A stretch of 5,833 nt of DNA from Ignavibacteriales bacterium (GTDB taxonomy: Bacteria; Bacteroidota; Ignavibacteria; T3Sed10-11), in the NCBI GenBank assembly GCA_003560935.1, contig PWJF01000066.1, positions 1 through 5,833 on the forward strand, given 5' to 3'. Below, piece by piece: positions 1-5,609 of the stretch. The stretch's first letter is position 1, and every line of letters begins with the position of its first letter. Below the pieces are notes generated by a model. It saw only the letters and a program-made list of their open reading frames with translations. It was not told where the DNA came from and made no database searches. The translations under genes and the position numbers were made by a program.

Positions 1-176
1 CTATTGTGTTGGAGGTATCGGCGGAATTCACCACAGGAGGAATCACAATACCGATGCATCATTCGTATAATGCAAAATTAAAAGACATTCCGCCCGGTAG
101 ATATCATATTTTAGTGGTGCATACAAAGTATGGTCGAACAGATACTGTGTATAAAACCGTGATAGTAGTCTCATAA
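1..176 (+). CDS. 3' end of an unidentified gene, possibly ending in a beta-sandwich domain
   Basis: The frame whose codons begin at position 3 stays open from the left edge to a TAA at 174-176, giving 57 residues of a C-terminus. The start lies outside the window. The segment alternates hydrophobic and polar residues and contains K-L-K-D-I-P-P-G-R-Y-H-I-L-V-V. That resembles the 'l-x-x-l-p-x-G-x-Y' turn of Ig-like or carboxypeptidase-regulatory beta-sandwich domains at the ends of secreted or outer-membrane proteins. It finishes in a run of beta-prone residues (V-Y-K-T-V-I-V-V-S). I do not recognise the family. The stop is 13 bases before the next start on the same strand, so the two genes could be co-transcribed. 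The open frame with codon-like composition supports a real gene; the domain type is a guess from pattern alone. Confidence 0.6.
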   Translation, partial: IVLEVSAEFTTGGITIPMHHSYNAKLKDIPPGRYHILVVHTKYGRTDTVYKTVIVVS

Positions 177-189
177 AATTTGAATTATT

Positions 190-2205
190 ATGAATCGTTT
201 AATTATAGTGATCATTATTCAGCTCGCCGTCAGTTTTGTGACCCAGGCACAGCACGTATCAAGCCCGAAAGCTATCGGGCTTGGTGCCTATACGGCTATG
301 GCGCGGGATGTATCTGCGATAGACTGGAATCCTGCCGGGTTGATCTTTATACGTGACTGGGAATTGCGTATCAACAGTTTTGTAGAGTTTCGCAGGGACG
401 GAGGTCAGCGAGGACCGTTTTTCGGAGACAGCGCTATCGGTAAACGTTTTTCCGATACACATGCATTTGCAATGCGGTATGCCCCCGGATTGACGCGTGA
501 GTTTCGTATTGCGACCGATGTAATTTCACCGGAATCAGGATTAGACGGTACAAGAGATTTGCTCAGGCAGCAGCTTGAATATTCACAGGTTTATTCCGCC
601 GGATACGCCCACCTGGTCTCACCGTCTATAGCTGTCGGTGTAACGGGCAGATTCATTCAGCAGCGCATTACCGATCCGACGGTTCACATTAACGGTGATA
701 CCGTTTTGGTAAGCCAGAATCTGTATGACGAACCGATCTGGTCGCTCGATGCCGGATTACTGTACATGATGCGTTCCGATCTGACCATGGGACTTACGGC
801 GAAGAATTTTATCTCACTCAAAGAACAAAGCTTCCCGGATGACTTCTCGCATTTTTCGATTAACGACAGGAAGTATCTAAGGGCCGGATTACTGTATCTT
901 CCGTATACCAATTATTTTGTCGTTGCAGATTACGATACGCGTAACCACGCACAATTCGGACATGCATTCCAGGTAAACGATTTCCTCACAATCCGACAGG
1001 GTAATTTTCTTAACTTTGAACGTGGTGAAACTTTCGAAGCAGTGAGCGGAGGGATCGGCTTGAATTTCGGGACAATGGACATCGATGTCAGTTATCTTTA
1101 CTTCTTCGATAAAAGTACCCGAGGCAGAGGTACACCGGCGCGTGCATTTTTATCCACCGGGATTGAAGATATAGGGTATAACCAGTTTACCCCGAACCGC
1201 CTCGATGTTTCGGTACGATTGCAGTTGGGCCGTATGCACGAGCCCCTTGCCCGAATTGAATACGTGGAAATAATGAGCGATGTCTATCCCGCCGCATACC
1301 AGGTTCATGCATATAGACCGATTGCAAAGGTACGAGTGAGGAATGTATCACACCGGCCGATAGAATCGCGCGTCGGGTTTTTCGTCGACCGGATTATGGA
1401 AGGTGCAACCGAATCGCGTCCGTATTATATGATGCCGGGCGAAACAATGGAGATACCCGTGACGGCTGTTTTCTCCGAGGCAATCAAATCGATTGCAAAT
1501 TTTACCCTGCAGACTGCGGAGATATATGTGCGTGCGACTGCGGCAACGGAATATGACGACCGGAGACAGGCACATCTCGCGATTCACGGACGGAACGATT
1601 GGAACGGCGACATTCTGACGCTTCGCTACTTCATTACACCCGAAGAACCGCAGATCATCCAATTTACGAGGGAGGTATTAAATCAGAATCAGTATAAACT
1701 TGAAGACGTGAATCCTGCCGTAGAGCGATTTAAAAAGTCTAAAATCCTGTTCGATCATTTTTCAAATATGATGATGTATGTTCACGATCCTCGCAAGACG
1801 CATAATCGCGTGCAGTATCCTGCCGAAACGCTCGATCTGCGCGGCGGCGATTGCGATGATATGGCGGTTGCGTTTTCAAGCATGCTCGCCAGCATCGGTG
1901 TTGCAACGGCATTTGTCGATGTCGTACCTCCCGATGAACCGCATAACGCTCACGTGTATTTACTCATGGATACGGGATTAGCGCCCGATCAGGCGCATCT
2001 GATAAGCAGTAATCCGAAACGATATATCATCCGGAAGAATGAAATCGGTGACGAAACGGTTTGGATACCGCTTGAAACAACGGTGACTAAAGAAGGTTTT
2101 AATACGGCATGGGATGTAGGGGCGGAATCATATTACAATGAAGGAATTTTACAAGGAGGAATTATCAATGGATGGGTTCGTATTGTCGATGTACCGAGAA
2201 TATAA
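190..2205 (+). CDS. PorV/PorQ-like outer-membrane beta-barrel fused to a transglutaminase-like domain
   Basis: This is a 671-residue exported protein. Residues 1-20 form a signal peptide with a hydrophobic core (I5-F16) and likely cleavage after T-Q-A. Residues about 25-345 resemble the PorV/PorQ (FadL-related, UPF0164-like) outer-membrane barrel. They open with A-I-G-L-G-A-Y-T-A-M-A-R-D and the signature D-W-N-P-A-G-L at 45-51, followed by many alternating amphipathic strands such as A-G-L-L-Y. Residues about 350-475 look like a beta-sandwich of CARDB type (A-K-V-R-V-R-N-V-S from about 379). Residues about 490-655 match a transglutaminase-like fold: G-G-D-C-D-D with Cys555, A-H-V-Y-L with His588, and W-I-P-L-E-T-T with Glu629 where many relatives have Asp. 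The likely role is a surface or periplasmic-face envelope protein; whether the papain-like site is active is unknown. No clear Shine-Dalgarno sequence precedes the start, but the signal peptide supports it. The barrel N-terminus and the Cys/His motifs are seen directly; the sandwich is inferred. Confidence 0.85.
   Translation: MNRLIIVIIIQLAVSFVTQAQHVSSPKAIGLGAYTAMARDVSAIDWNPAGLIFIRDWELRINSFVEFRRDGGQRGPFFGDSAIGKRFSDTHAFAMRYAPGLTREFRIATDVISPESGLDGTRDLLRQQLEYSQVYSAGYAHLVSPSIAVGVTGRFIQQRITDPTVHINGDTVLVSQNLYDEPIWSLDAGLLYMMRSDLTMGLTAKNFISLKEQSFPDDFSHFSINDRKYLRAGLLYLPYTNYFVVADYDTRNHAQFGHAFQVNDFLTIRQGNFLNFERGETFEAVSGGIGLNFGTMDIDVSYLYFFDKSTRGRGTPARAFLSTGIEDIGYNQFTPNRLDVSVRLQLGRMHEPLARIEYVEIMSDVYPAAYQVHAYRPIAKVRVRNVSHRPIESRVGFFVDRIMEGATESRPYYMMPGETMEIPVTAVFSEAIKSIANFTLQTAEIYVRATAATEYDDRRQAHLAIHGRNDWNGDILTLRYFITPEEPQIIQFTREVLNQNQYKLEDVNPAVERFKKSKILFDHFSNMMMYVHDPRKTHNRVQYPAETLDLRGGDCDDMAVAFSSMLASIGVATAFVDVVPPDEPHNAHVYLLMDTGLAPDQAHLISSNPKRYIIRKNEIGDETVWIPLETTVTKEGFNTAWDVGAESYYNEGILQGGIINGWVRIVDVPRI
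261..282 (+). other. Perfect 8-bp hairpin early in the barrel gene
   Basis: AAGCCCGA (261-268) and TCGGGCTT (275-282) are exact inverted copies around a 6-base loop. The hairpin begins 71 bases into the gene, a few codons after the signal-peptide codons. In RNA it would be a stable GC-rich stem. It encodes the start of the conserved barrel motif, so it may be a coincidence of coding. No T-run follows, so it is not an intrinsic terminator. Confidence 0.35.
2154..2160 (+). promoter_or_regulatory. Strong ribosome binding site inside the upstream gene
   Basis: AGGAGGA lies 7 bases before the ATG at 2168 and inside the coding sequence of the barrel/transglutaminase gene, where it encodes part of L-Q-G-G-I. 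It decides the start of the FecR-domain gene. The in-frame ATG at 2138 has no comparable site. The arrangement suggests translational coupling. Confidence 0.8.
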
Positions 2206-2890
2206 AATCGCGGTACTGCTTGTCGTACTCATAGCATTCCCCGCGTGGTCGTCCGACGGACAGTTGACTATAGAGCATATCGAAGGTGAAGTGCACGTTC
2301 GACACGGCGTGGCGGAGGAGTGGACAGAGGTATCTGTGGGGTCGATTCTGCGTCCTGAAGATTCGATAAAGACAGGGCGAAATGCGATGGCGGTACTTCG
2401 CCGCGATGACGGAACTGTGTATAGAGTTCCGGCTGAAGCAATAGTCGACGGCTCCGATTTCAGGGGTATGGACAGGGATGAATTACTGCTGCGGCTTGCG
2501 ATGGAGGATATGCTTTCTGTGCCTGACCGGATTGACGAAGACCGGCCGGTTCCGCGCACTACGGTTCTTCACGGTTCACCGCGAAGACGGGTCGATGAGG
2601 ATACCGCGGAAGTCGACCTGATGTCGGCGCGATTCCGTATTAACGGCGCACGATTTCTTATCGATCAGGATTATCGAGGCACCGCGGTATTAAAGATTCG
2701 TGAAACGCTCCGTCTCTATCCCGAAGGTGAATACCGCATCGGGGCAATGATGCTTGCGGCGGAGTCGCTTGAGTCGATGGAACTGTACGAAGAAGCCGCG
2801 CGATATTATCGCACTGTACTTGATGAAAATACAAATGCGAATATTCGCCGAACCGCGGAAATGCGGTTGGAGAAAATCAAAGATCGATAG
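2168..2890 (+). CDS. Exported FecR-domain protein with C-terminal TPR-like region
   Basis: This is a 240-residue protein. The start is placed at 2168 because AGGAGGA precedes it at 7 bases; an in-frame ATG at 2189 would give a tighter signal peptide and cannot be excluded. The N-terminus is M-D-G-F-V-L-S-M-Y-R-E-Y-K followed by a hydrophobic core (about residues 14-27, I-A-V-L-L-V-V-L-I-A-F-P-A-W), with cleavage probably near S28-S29. Residues about 32-98 fit the FecR domain: G-E-V-H-V-R, then V-G-S-I-L-R-P-E-D-S-I-K-T-G-R-N-A, then R-D-D-G-T-V-Y. A charged linker follows. Residues about 152-240 form amphipathic helices resembling a TPR pair (A-A-E-S-L-E-S-M-E-L-Y-E-E-A-A-R-Y-Y). There is no sigma-regulator transmembrane layout as in true FecR, so a periplasmic scaffold or peptidoglycan-associated role is more likely than iron signalling. 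It overlaps the upstream gene by 38 bases in another frame, implying a shared transcript and related function. Confidence 0.8.
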   Translation: MDGFVLSMYREYKIAVLLVVLIAFPAWSSDGQLTIEHIEGEVHVRHGVAEEWTEVSVGSILRPEDSIKTGRNAMAVLRRDDGTVYRVPAEAIVDGSDFRGMDRDELLLRLAMEDMLSVPDRIDEDRPVPRTTVLHGSPRRRVDEDTAEVDLMSARFRINGARFLIDQDYRGTAVLKIRETLRLYPEGEYRIGAMMLAAESLESMELYEEAARYYRTVLDENTNANIRRTAEMRLEKIKDR

Positions 2891-2893
2891 ATA

Positions 2894-2964
2894 CACAAAA
2901 ATCCACTAAGATCACGAAGAAACACAAAGAATTAGTTTTATAGAAATAGTAGTGCTCTTTCGTG
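2894..2964. repeat. Degenerate CACNAAG tandem repeat with a possible hairpin
   Basis: Four copies of a CACNAAG-type heptamer occur at 2894 (CACAAAA), 2904 (CACTAAG), 2913 (CACGAAG) and 2923 (CACAAAG), spaced 10, 9 and 10 bases. An inverted copy, CTTTCGTG, lies at 2957-2964. CACGAA at 2913-2918 can pair with TTCGTG at 2959-2964 across an AT-rich loop. The element sits in the 118-base spacer between the FecR-domain gene and the first lipoprotein gene. Similar 'CACGAAG' strings are, to my knowledge, common eroded intergenic repeats in several phyla. The stem is weak, so termination activity is uncertain. Confidence 0.5.
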
Positions 2965-3008
2965 CCCTTGTATAAATTCCTTACATCACATATTCTTATT
3001 TTTGTCTT

Positions 3009-3494
3009 ATGATTAAAATATTTTGGATATTTTTAATAATATTCTTTGCTTCTTGTGACTTAATCGTTCCGGTGGATCGTCCTTCAATGCGGTTGGACGA
3101 ATTATTATCGGCTCCGGAAACAATAGTGATCGATGACAGAGAATATATACTCGAAACCTATATGTGGCGAGATTTTCAACCGGTTGCACCGCCGGATGGA
3201 CAACCTTTAATTGCCATTATCTGGGTTACTGCAGTTGACTCAATGGCTATTTCGCCGGATATCGATGCTACACGAATATGGGTGATTAATGATAGCGAGG
3301 TTTGGGAATCAACGTTTTCCGATGAAGAGCGTCCCGAATCCGTCCCGGAATTTAAGCTGGAAAAGGTCGCGCGCAACGGACCCAAATGGGGTCCGCATAT
3401 TACAGTAGATGTTGTGGTGAGAGTTATCGATTCAATAACCGATGACGTTTTTTTACTCAAAGCTGCTGATCAGTATATCGGTATGACGATGTGA
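3009..3494 (+). CDS. Small lipoprotein of unknown function
   Basis: This 161-residue protein has a lipoprotein signal peptide: M-I-K then a hydrophobic stretch and the lipobox F-A-S-C, with Cys16 as the acylation site. The predicted mature protein starts Cys-Asp-Leu-Ile. The body reads like a small alpha/beta or beta domain. Its most distinctive segment is N-G-P-K-W-G-P-H-I-T-V-D-V-V-V-R-V-I-D, about residues 122-140, which looks like a conserved core, followed by a C-terminal K-A-A-D-Q-Y-I-G-M. I do not recognise a named family. There is no Shine-Dalgarno sequence; the leader is T-rich. The next gene starts 15 bases after its stop, so the lipoprotein genes are probably one operon whose promoter would lie in the AT-rich spacer upstream. 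The anchoring leaflet is unknown. The coding call is firm; the function is open. Confidence 0.78.
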   Translation: MIKIFWIFLIIFFASCDLIVPVDRPSMRLDELLSAPETIVIDDREYILETYMWRDFQPVAPPDGQPLIAIIWVTAVDSMAISPDIDATRIWVINDSEVWESTFSDEERPESVPEFKLEKVARNGPKWGPHITVDVVVRVIDSITDDVFLLKAADQYIGMTM

Positions 3495-3497
3495 TGT

Positions 3498-3501
3498 GGA
3501 G
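3498..3501 (+). promoter_or_regulatory. Ribosome binding site that fixes the second lipoprotein start
   Basis: GGAG lies 8 bases before the ATG at 3510. It favours that ATG over the in-frame GTG at 3501, which overlaps this site and would add only three residues before the basic N-region of the signal peptide. Confidence 0.6.
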
Positions 3502-3509
3502 TGATCAAT

Positions 3510-4313
3510 ATGAAAAGATACGATGCATTCATTATTACACTTTTTGTTTTAACATTCACAATGGCGAGTTGTGATTTGCTTATGGATACGGGATCACGCA
3601 GACAGGTGTTTGATATCATCGAAATACCACCTGCTGATGTTTCTTCCGTTCCAACAGACGTGCAAGATTTGTATCAATGGGATGCGGCACAACTCACATT
3701 CCGCCACATATTTGATAATGAATTACCCGAACGGTTTATCGTCGAATTGCCGGAACATATGATACGATCGTTTTTTAACGCTCTTGTTCATGTGTATCAT
3801 GCCGATCACATAGCGGAACGTGATACGGTAATAGAAGAGTTCACGATTCGTGCTCGCCCCGACCGTATGCTTGACCAAATTATTGTCGGTCACGACGGGT
3901 CGGAGTCATGGGCACAAAAATGGAAGGACGGACATCGTTTCACCGGTTATGAACCGATCGACCGGTTAATTGAAAAATACGATCTATATATTAAAAAATA
4001 TTATTCCCACGACGAAATGACAAACTGGGCGCTATTATATACAAATAACCCGCTCAATACAATCGCGTTATCGGAAAAATTTGCGTCGATAGAAGAAGTT
4101 GCGTGGGCGGAACCGAACGGAATTATAGGCGACGGGAATGATATTCGAGCAAAAGCGTTCTCTGATAAAATACAACTGGACTACAGTGTCGGGTGGGGGG
4201 ACTGTCCCGCTGGATGCATTTACCGGCGTACGTGGTCGTTTACCGTAGCGAAAGACGGAAGAGTTGCATTCGCAGGAGTCTCGGGACCGCCGCTTGGTTC
4301 AAAAGATTGGTAA
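3510..4313 (+). CDS. Lipoprotein with a W-G-D-C-P-A-G-C-I motif, function unknown
   Basis: This 267-residue protein begins M-K-R-Y-D, then a hydrophobic segment and the lipobox M-A-S-C with Cys21, giving mature Cys-Asp-Leu-Leu. The middle (about 50-190) is rich in charged residues and aromatics, without a motif I can name. Residues 194-204 read E-E-V-A-W-A-E-P-N-G, which resembles the 'gV-x-Y-A-E-P-N' end of inhibitor I9/subtilisin propeptide domains; no protease domain follows. Near the C-terminus is Y-S-V-G-W-G-D-C-P-A-G-C-I-Y-R-R-T-W-S-F, with Cys232 and Cys236 in a C-x3-C arrangement, then V-A-K-D-G-R-V. I recall such W-G-D-C-P-x-G-C-I tails in uncharacterised exported proteins of Bacteroidota-like bacteria, but no function is known to me. 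The two cysteines could form a disulfide or hold a metal. It is the middle gene of the lipoprotein cluster. Confidence 0.78.
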   Translation: MKRYDAFIITLFVLTFTMASCDLLMDTGSRRQVFDIIEIPPADVSSVPTDVQDLYQWDAAQLTFRHIFDNELPERFIVELPEHMIRSFFNALVHVYHADHIAERDTVIEEFTIRARPDRMLDQIIVGHDGSESWAQKWKDGHRFTGYEPIDRLIEKYDLYIKKYYSHDEMTNWALLYTNNPLNTIALSEKFASIEEVAWAEPNGIIGDGNDIRAKAFSDKIQLDYSVGWGDCPAGCIYRRTWSFTVAKDGRVAFAGVSGPPLGSKDW

Positions 4314-4357
4314 TCCGGTTTATGTTTGCCCGGTTATATAAGAAATGAGGCAATACA

Positions 4358-4855
4358 ATGAGAACTCCAATCATATTGGTGTTATGTGTAGTACTCCTGA
4401 CCGGTTGTGATTTAATAACCGACACAAAGGCGATAGGGACGGAAATCGAATTTTCGACAATCGCCAGGGGCGCCCATATTATCCAGGATAGTTATGAATC
4501 GAACGGGTTTACGCGGAAAACTCCCGAGGTGGAACTATTCAATTCGATCGAAGAAGCTCAATTGTATCTGGAGAATAAATTGGGCGGTAAAAGTTTGCTC
4601 AATAAGTTACGAACAATTGATTTTGGTCAGAAGTCTGTTATACTTCTTCATCTTGAAATGCAGTATACCGGAATGATAGAAACACAGATAGAATCTGTCA
4701 AAACATATCCCGGTACTATCAGGGTTTATGCAACACGGCTGCATCCTCCCGGTCCGATAGTGACGACTGAAATCGGCTTCCCGTGTCATGTTATTCTGAC
4801 CACCAAGCTTGAAGGACAGATACAATTAGCATCATTGAAAGACAACATTAAATGA
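4358..4855 (+). CDS. PrcB-like lipoprotein
   Basis: This 165-residue protein has a clear lipoprotein signal peptide with lipobox L-T-G-C and Cys17, and matures to Cys-Asp-Leu-Ile. After I-E-F-S-T-I-A-R-G-A the pattern follows the PrcB C-terminal family: a segment resembling 'v-i-x-s-x-e-e' (L-F-N-S-I-E-E-A-Q-L-Y), then T-I-D-F-G-Q-K-S-V-I-L-L-H-L, then Y-T-G-M-I-E-T-Q-I-E-S-V in place of the usual G-G-Y segment, and finally G-F-P-C-H-V-I-L-T-T-K. PrcB, as known from Treponema denticola, is a lipoprotein that binds the dentilisin protease PrtP. No protease gene is visible nearby, so a chaperone or inhibitor role is only inferred. TGAGG at 4346-4350 sits 7 bases before the ATG. The gene lies 44 bases after the previous stop. 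Its stop overlaps the next start as ATGA. Confidence 0.72.
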   Translation: MRTPIILVLCVVLLTGCDLITDTKAIGTEIEFSTIARGAHIIQDSYESNGFTRKTPEVELFNSIEEAQLYLENKLGGKSLLNKLRTIDFGQKSVILLHLEMQYTGMIETQIESVKTYPGTIRVYATRLHPPGPIVTTEIGFPCHVILTTKLEGQIQLASLKDNIK

Positions 4856-5104
4856 TAAAGGAAATTCTGTATTCTCTCATGTTAATAATTTCATTTTCGG
4901 GATTTGTGCAATCCGCGAATTGTGTGCTGAACGATAATACCATTGAAGATCCTCCCGAAAGTTGATTCAGGAATGCTCTATGGCTATGGATTTAAGAACC
5001 CATACATAAAGCTTTCGGTTTCTGCCGGTATAAGCATCTTGTTAAATATCGCCTTTGTACGGGTATATGGTATGTATCCAGATAGGAAAGGTTTGGTAGG
5101 TTAA
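4852..5104 (+). pseudogene. Frameshifted remnant of an exported, probably outer-membrane protein gene
   Basis: An ATG at 4852 overlaps the stop of the previous gene (ATGA). It reads 37 residues with a signal-peptide-like N-terminus (M-I-K-E-I-L-Y-S-L-M-L-I-I-S-F-S-G-F) and stops at TGA 4963-4965. One frame over, 4961-5101 reads open for 47 residues, including G-M-L-Y-G-Y-G-F-K-N-P-Y-I-K-L-S-V-S-A-G-I-S, and ends at TAA 5102-5104. That text resembles a beta-strand hairpin of small outer-membrane barrels. Removing one A from the AAA at 4958-4960 would join the halves as D-P-P-E-V-D-S-G-M, about 83 residues in all. That is shorter than a typical barrel, so an internal deletion is likely too. Alternatives are a genuine 37-residue exported peptide or a sequencing error in the A run. 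Confidence 0.6.
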
Positions 5105-5142
5105 AATTAATCAGGGGGAAATGAATTCACCCCTGATTAATT
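5105..5142. terminator. Bidirectional terminator-like hairpin between convergent genes
   Basis: AATTAATCAGGGG (5105-5117) and CCCCTGATTAATT (5130-5142) are perfect 13-base inverted copies around a 12-base loop. The hairpin starts directly after the TAA of the broken gene and ends 27 bases before the 3' end of the leftward ferritin-like gene. The GC-rich tip with an AT-rich base would put U-rich sequence at the stem foot in either direction, although neither side has a long T run. The position between convergent transcription units supports shared termination. Confidence 0.78.
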
Positions 5143-5169
5143 CATAATTCAAAAATAATAAATATTCAA

Positions 5170-5592
5170 TTACTTAAATCCCCTCAATATCCGCTCGATC
5201 TGCTCCGCGTGTTCCGTCTCTTCCGCAATGATGTCCTCCAGCTTCACTTTCAACCCTATTTCACCGACGGCGTCCGCCTGTTCGACGCGCTTTTTGTAGT
5301 TCTCGATATCTTCCCGTTCCATTTTCAGATCGTATTCCAGCATTTTCTTTACGTCGGTATGTTTTTCGAAATCGGCGGCTTTTGTCGTGGGCGTTCCGCC
5401 GAGTGCAACGATCTTATCCATTAAATATGTCGCATGAGCGATCTCTTCGTTGATATCCGGACGGAGTATCTCGCGCAATTCTTCGCCGTTAAATCCTTCG
5501 GCAACGGCAGTCTGGTGCATGTAGCGGATCGCCGCTCCGAGTTCTTTCGATAAATCCTCATTTAAACCGTCGATGAGTTTCTGCTTATCCAT
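5170..5592 (-). CDS. Short bacterioferritin-like di-iron protein, probably lacking haem
   Basis: This 140-residue, four-helix ferritin-like protein would oxidise Fe(II) and store or detoxify iron in the cytoplasm. The ligand pattern matches E. coli bacterioferritin (E18, E51, H54, E94, E127, H130) at the same spacing: Glu17, Glu50, His53, Glu92, Glu125 and His128, with E-E-I-A-H and E-E-T-E-H as the two E-x-x-H motifs. The position equivalent to the haem ligand Met52 is Ile51, so haem binding is unlikely. Only 12 residues follow His128, whereas bacterioferritin has about 28, so the short fifth helix appears absent. The start is well supported by AAGGAGGA just upstream. It lies 17 bases downstream of a PerR-like regulator gene on the same strand, which suggests one peroxide- or iron-responsive operon. 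A Dps-like or other ferritin-like subfamily is possible. Confidence 0.9.
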   Translation of the reverse strand: MDKQKLIDGLNEDLSKELGAAIRYMHQTAVAEGFNGEELREILRPDINEEIAHATYLMDKIVALGGTPTTKAADFEKHTDVKKMLEYDLKMEREDIENYKKRVEQADAVGEIGLKVKLEDIIAEETEHAEQIERILRGFK

Positions 5593-5596
5593 ATTG

Positions 5597-5604
5597 TCCT
5601 CCTT
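5597..5604 (-). promoter_or_regulatory. Strong ribosome binding site for the ferritin-like gene
   Basis: On the - strand AAGGAGGA precedes the ATG by 4 bases (CAAT). It lies within the 17-base gap after the regulator gene's stop, so the ferritin-like protein can be translated efficiently from a shared transcript. Confidence 0.85.
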
Positions 5605-5609
5605 ATAGA

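Noticed and set aside
751..896. 14-base direct repeat GCCGGATTACTGTA at 751-764 and 883-896
   Set aside because: Both copies encode A-G-L-L-Y in recurring barrel strands; most likely coding constraint rather than a mobile or regulatory repeat.
1348..1662. Antisense reading frame opposite the barrel/transglutaminase gene
   Set aside because: No ribosome site or recognisable motif, and it lies wholly inside a well-supported gene.
2138..2167. Earlier in-frame ATG for the FecR-domain gene
   Set aside because: It has no ribosome site and would put ten charged residues in front of an already long N-region. The ATG at 2168 follows AGGAGGA at ideal spacing.
2149..2559. Long antisense reading frame opposite the FecR-domain gene
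   Set aside because: Its product is a serine/arginine-rich string with no domain pattern, as expected from the complement of a gene with biased codon use.
2168..2890. Iron-siderophore anti-sigma regulator (true FecR)
   Set aside because: It has a cleavable-type N-terminal signal and a TPR-like C-terminus, with no sigma factor gene nearby; only the FecR domain is shared.
2968..3004. Promoter candidates: TTGTAT-17-TATTCT, and TATTTTTG resembling a Bacteroidetes -7 element
   Set aside because: The first matches the consensus poorly and the second lies only 4 bases from the start codon with a badly spaced -33 partner. The region is AT-rich enough for chance matches.
3377..3395. 7-base hairpin CGGACCC/GGGTCCG in the first lipoprotein gene
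   Set aside because: It encodes the G-P-K-W-G-P core and has no T run; the symmetry follows from the repeated Gly-Pro codons.
3501..3509. GTG start for the second lipoprotein
   Set aside because: It overlaps the GGAG ribosome site that serves the ATG at 3510.
5209..5424. Rightward reading frame opposite the ferritin-like gene
   Set aside because: The leftward frame carries all six di-iron ligands at family spacing, so this is a shadow frame.
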